Shown here piece by piece: positions 60,598 through 64,000 of a DNA stretch of 64,000 bases (position 1 is the first letter of the stretch; each line of letters begins with the position of its first letter). The stretch is from Mycobacterium sp. (GTDB lineage Bacteria; Actinomycetota; Actinomycetes; Mycobacteriales; Mycobacteriaceae): the NCBI GenBank assembly GCA_016197405.1, contig JACPVR010000013.1, forward strand, positions 248,001 to 312,000, in the 5' to 3' direction. A program made the translations under genes and the position numbers. A model generated the notes under the pieces. It ran no database searches. It saw only the letters and a program-made list of their open reading frames with translations, and was not told where the DNA came from.

Positions 60598-62172
60598 CTA
60601 GACGGTGACGTCTTCGAGCCGGGCGGCGATGGTGGCAGGTACCGTCCCGATGACCACGCCGGTGGCATCACCCTTCGGCGTGGGGATCACGATCGACGTG
60701 CCTGCGACCAGGTCGTCACCGATGTGCGGAAAACCGTCGAACCATTCGTCGAGCCACGTCGATGCGAGTTCCTGGACCGCCGGAGGGTTCTGCGGCTGAG
60801 GGAACCCCGCAGCCAGGTAGGCCGCGAACTGGATCAGTGGGTTACCGCCCTGCATCGAGTCCATGTGCACGCCGCCGGCGAGGACCACGCCCTTGTAGTT
60901 GTCCGGCCGAAAGGTGTCCAGCGACTGGTTGACATTGCTGATGAAATTCCAGATGTTGCGCGGCGCGCCGATCTCGCGCACCGGGACGAACCGCCCGCCG
61001 CCATCCTGGTAGGTCTGCAACCTCTTCAGCGCGTCCGGCAGCGTGCTGCCCGTCGGGACACCGTCGAGAAGTATGACACCGACCAGATTGTCGGCCGCCC
61101 CGTTCTCCGCCAGATATCCCGAGACCCCCGAAACCAGTGCACCGCCGAGAGAATGCCCTGCCAGGGCGAACTGCTGGGGTAGAACGGCGTCTGCCGACAA
61201 CCCGTAGCGGCTCAGATAGCCGGCGGCATCGGCGCTGGCGTTCAGCGAGGTGCGATCACCGTAGAAGAGGTTGGCGACCGCCCGGAACATCGCGTCGCCG
61301 CCCAGCCACAGACCGTTGCCGGCCAGAAAATTCGACACCAGCGTCGGTGTGACGACGATGCTGTTGGTCCGCTGCGCCAACTCGGCCGCGGTATAGCTGT
61401 ACATCGGCCCGGTCGCCAGGAAGCCGTGCTGCAACAACACCATCCGCTCGGGGGGTGTGTCGGTGTCCGGGAAGTACCAATTGGCCCGCACGACGAAACC
61501 GTCGACGATCTGCAATCCCGAGGTGCGAACGACGACCGAACTGCCGGGCGGAACCGTCGGCGGCCCGTTGACGGTCTGCTCCAGCAGGGTCAGCGCACCG
61601 AACACCACGTTGCCGACGAATGCCAGCACCGCGGGCAGACCGGTGGGCACCGGGACCGGCACCGGCGCGGGTGTCTGCGACACGGTGGCGGCGACCTCGA
61701 CGGCCGCGGTCTTGCGGGCTGCCGAGGTCGCGACCGCAGGCTCGGGCGCCTCGGGCTCGGGCGCCTTGGCCGAGGACTTCTCGGTGTCGGTGGCCTCGAC
61801 CTCGGTCCCCGCGGTCGTGGTCACTTCGGGCTTGGCTTCTTCGGGCTTAGATTCTTCGGGCTTGGTTTCTTCAGCCTCGGTTTCTTCGGGCTCGGCTTGT
61901 TCGGTGCCTTCGGCTTCCTCGGTGTCTTTCTGGCTGTCTTCTTCGGTGGCTTTCTCGGTGTCCTCGGGGGTTTCTTCATCGGCCGGGGAGTCTTTGGTGG
62001 CCGAGGTCTCCTTCGTGGTGGATGAATCGGAGGTCGTCGACGCCGACGTGGTCGTGCCGGTGTCCGCTGCCGACTCGGTGTCCGCGACTGCGACACCCGC
62101 GCCGGCCACCAGTGCCGTCGATATACCCGCCGTCACCAGGCCGGACGCCAATAACACCGCCAAACGCTGCAC
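60598..62172 (-). CDS. secreted alpha/beta hydrolase with long acidic linker
   Basis: A 524-aa exported protein. GTG at complement 62172-62170 follows GAGGAG by 5 nt and opens a signal peptide (VQRLAVLLASGLVTAGIST). Residues about 30-165 are low-complexity, rich in Glu, Thr, Ser, Lys and Pro with ESKPEEAKPE-like repeats. The hydrolase domain (about 200-524) has LLQHGFLAT and the nucleophile elbow AGHSLGGAL. The acidic region may be a cell-wall spanning spacer. The substrate is unknown. Confidence 0.78.
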   Translation of the reverse strand: MQRLAVLLASGLVTAGISTALVAGAGVAVADTESAADTGTTTSASTTSDSSTTKETSATKDSPADEETPEDTEKATEEDSQKDTEEAEGTEQAEPEETEAEETKPEESKPEEAKPEVTTTAGTEVEATDTEKSSAKAPEPEAPEPAVATSAARKTAAVEVAATVSQTPAPVPVPVPTGLPAVLAFVGNVVFGALTLLEQTVNGPPTVPPGSSVVVRTSGLQIVDGFVVRANWYFPDTDTPPERMVLLQHGFLATGPMYSYTAAELAQRTNSIVVTPTLVSNFLAGNGLWLGGDAMFRAVANLFYGDRTSLNASADAAGYLSRYGLSADAVLPQQFALAGHSLGGALVSGVSGYLAENGAADNLVGVILLDGVPTGSTLPDALKRLQTYQDGGGRFVPVREIGAPRNIWNFISNVNQSLDTFRPDNYKGVVLAGGVHMDSMQGGNPLIQFAAYLAAGFPQPQNPPAVQELASTWLDEWFDGFPHIGDDLVAGTSIVIPTPKGDATGVVIGTVPATIAARLEDVTV

Positions 62173-62339
62173 GTGAACTCCTCGCACCCATCGGACAACA
62201 GCCGTTGTCGAGTCCACATTCTTATGCCGATCAGGAGGTGTTGGTGACGGATCCGTCATTTCGGGTGACAACCCACGGCGGAGCGCGATTCTGGTATCAC
62301 TGAGCGCAACTATGTATTAGGGGGCCGGGTGACTTCGGC

Positions 62340-64000
62340 ATGAATGTCTCCACCGAACCGGCGACGCGCAGCGGGCCGGCACGCTGGATCCGCCGGCTCG
62401 CGCTCCCGATAATCCTCGGCTGGATCGCCGTCATCGTGGTGCTCAACATCAGCGTTCCGCAGCTCGAAGTGGTCGGCCAGATGCGCTCGGTGTCGATGGC
62501 GCCCAACGAGGCGCCCTCGGTGATCGCCATGAAGCGCGTCGGCCAGGTCTTCGAGGAGTTCAAATCGAACAGCTCGGCGATGATCGTCCTGGAGGGCGAG
62601 CAGCCCCTCGACGCCGACGCTCACGTGTTCTACAACGACATGGTCCGCAAGCTCGAAGCCGACACCAGACACGTCGAGCACGTACAGGACTTCTGGGGCG
62701 ACCCGCTGACCGAAGCGGGTGCGCAAAGCAACGACGGCAAGGCCACCTACGTCCAGGTGTACCTGGCCGGCAACATGGGCGAGGCACTGGCCAACGAATC
62801 GGTCGAGGCCGTGCAGGCAGTCGTCGCCGGGCTCACGCCGCCGCCCGGAGTCAAGGTATTCGTCACCGGGCCGTCCGCGCTTGCGGCCGACCAACATATC
62901 GCCGGTGACCGCAGTGTGCGCCTCATCGAAGCGATGACGTTCACCGTGATAATCCTGACGCTCCTACTGGTGTACCGGTCGATCGTCACCGTGGTGATCG
63001 TGCTCGTCATGGTGGTGCTCGAACTGTCGGCGGCACGCGGCACCGTGGCGTTCCTGGGGTATCACAACATCATCGGGCTTTCGACCTTCGCGACCAATCT
63101 GCTCGTCACCCTCGCCATCGCCGCGGCGACCGACTACGCGATCTTCCTCATCGGCAGGTACCAGGAGGCCCGGGGCGCCGGTGAGGACCGGGAAACCGCG
63201 TACTACACCATGTTCCGCGGTACCGTCCACGTCATCCTGGGCTCGGGCATGACCATTGCCGGCGCGACCTTCTGCCTGCACTTCACCCGGTTACCGTATT
63301 TCCAGTCCCTGGGCATCCCCTTGGCCGTCGGGATGGTCACCGTTGTCTTCGCCGCCCTGACACTGGGCCCCGCAGTGGTCACCATCGCCGGGCGGTTCGG
63401 CCGCTTGCTGGAACCCCGGCGGGCCATGCGGATCCGGGGCTGGCGTCGGATCGGCACCGTGGTGGTGCGCTGGCCCGCGCCGGTGCTGCTTGCCACGATC
63501 GCACTGTCCCTGGTCGGACTGCTCACCCTGCCGGGCTACCGCACCAACTACAACGATCGCAACTATCTGCCCGCCGATCTGCCCGCCAACGCGGGATACG
63601 CTGCGGCCGAACGACATTTCTCGGCGGCGCGCATGAACCCCGAGCTGCTCCTCGTCGAAGCCGACCACGATCTGCGCAACTCGGCGGATTTCCTGGTGAT
63701 CGACAAGATCTCCAAAGCCATGTTCCAGGTGCCGGGTGTGGGACGAGTGCAGGCGATCACCAGGCCCCAGGGCACACCGATCGAGCACAGCACCATCCCG
63801 TTCATGCTGAGCAGGCAGGGCACCCTGGCCGACATGAACCGCAAATATCTCGACGACCGCATGGCCGACATGCTCAAACAGGTCGACGATATGCAGGTCA
63901 ACATCGACACCATGACGAAGATGATCGCGATCATGGAGCAGATGACCGCGACCATGAAAAGCGTGGTCGCCAAAACCCACGTCACCGCCGACGATATCGC
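62340..64000 (+). CDS. MmpL-family RND transporter, 3' end cut by window
   Basis: The first 553 codons are present. After one membrane helix and a large periplasmic loop come RND helices with the MmpL proton-relay pattern [16 protein letters not shown], and [11 protein letters not shown] and [15 protein letters not shown]. MmpL proteins export lipids or siderophores. A -10-like TATGTA/TATTAG region lies about 25 bp upstream. No MmpS gene is visible upstream. Confidence 0.88.
   Translation, partial: MNVSTEPATRSGPARWIRRLALPIILGWIAVIVVLNISVPQLEVVGQMRSVSMAPNEAPSVIAMKRVGQVFEEFKSNSSAMIVLEGEQPLDADAHVFYNDMVRKLEADTRHVEHVQDFWGDPLTEAGAQSNDGKATYVQVYLAGNMGEALANESVEAVQAVVAGLTPPPGVKVFVTGPSALAADQHIAGDRSVRLIEAMTFTVIILTLLLVYRSIVTVVIVLVMVVLELSAARGTVAFLGYHNIIGLSTFATNLLVTLAIAAATDYAIFLIGRYQEARGAGEDRETAYYTMFRGTVHVILGSGMTIAGATFCLHFTRLPYFQSLGIPLAVGMVTVVFAALTLGPAVVTIAGRFGRLLEPRRAMRIRGWRRIGTVVVRWPAPVLLATIALSLVGLLTLPGYRTNYNDRNYLPADLPANAGYAAAERHFSAARMNPELLLVEADHDLRNSADFLVIDKISKAMFQVPGVGRVQAITRPQGTPIEHSTIPFMLSRQGTLADMNRKYLDDRMADMLKQVDDMQVNIDTMTKMIAIMEQMTATMKSVVAKTHVTADDI

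Noticed and set aside
61620..62176. Plus-strand frames opposite the secreted hydrolase linker
   Set aside because: They are shadows of the Glu/Thr/Lys-rich repeat region and only reflect its biased codons.

Overview
The window is high-GC mycobacterial chromosome. The evidence is a complete ESX-3 type VII secretion locus with IdeR-type iron boxes, FadD/FadE, MmpL and PE/PPE proteins, and many GTG starts and leaderless promoters (a TANNNT -10 hexamer 5 to 7 nt before the start codon). From memory, gene order follows M. tuberculosis Rv0312-Rv0308 on the left and Rv0294-Rv0269 on the right. Extra genes point to an environmental, fast-growing Mycolicibacterium-like species; I cannot name it.

1-14.5 kb: an Hsp70-like protein cut by the window edge, a dihydrodipicolinate-reductase-like oxidoreductase, an Rv0311-like protein divergent from a TetR regulator, a SnoaL-like protein, a secreted YkuD protein, a three-gene cassette resembling type VII secretion substrates (5.6-9.3 kb), a PAP2/diacylglycerol-kinase fusion, a second PAP2 phosphatase, a YeeE/YedE sulfur transporter preceded by a CsoR/CstR-type operator and a tiny leaderless ORF ending in Cys-stop, and an NCS1 permease with a Cys-rich tail.

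14.8-24.45 kb: a 9.6-kb phiRv1-like element (phage satellite) inserted in a DUF222/HNH (13E12-family) gene. Its ends share a 17-bp core, and removing it restores a 529-aa reading frame. It carries a large serine integrase, Xis-like protein, RepA-like ATPase, nine copies of an 8-bp iteron-like repeat, scaffold, capsid and small-terminase-like genes, an ADP-ribosyltransferase-like operon, and at the far end a divergent PIN-like nuclease with seven copies of a short C-terminal motif. I see no large terminase, portal, tail or lysis genes, so it probably exploits a helper phage. The PIN-repeat protein and the ART-like operon are the best candidates here for an undescribed system.

24.4-31.8 kb: the interrupted DUF222/HNH gene, an ankyrin-repeat protein, trans-aconitate methyltransferase (tam), an amidohydrolase, a GT39-like membrane glycosyltransferase and an alpha/beta hydrolase.

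31.8-46.1 kb: ESX-3 on the minus strand in the order eccA3-eccB3-eccC3-PE5-PPE4-esxG-esxH-espG3-eccD3-mycP3-eccE3, mostly with ATGA overlaps and with two iron boxes upstream. It should export EsxG-EsxH and PE5-PPE4 for iron and zinc acquisition.

46.2-64 kb: a SAM methyltransferase, MpaB-like oxygenase, two TetR regulators, VOC protein and hydrolase, then a 2-hydroxyacid dehydrogenase directly fused by an apparent deletion to an N-terminally truncated fadE6. After these come an SDR, FAD monooxygenase, fadD2, LigD-polymerase-like protein, STAS protein without its usual Ser, a LysR regulator, a secreted hydrolase with a long acidic linker, and the start of an MmpL transporter. No rRNA, tRNA or CRISPR array was seen.
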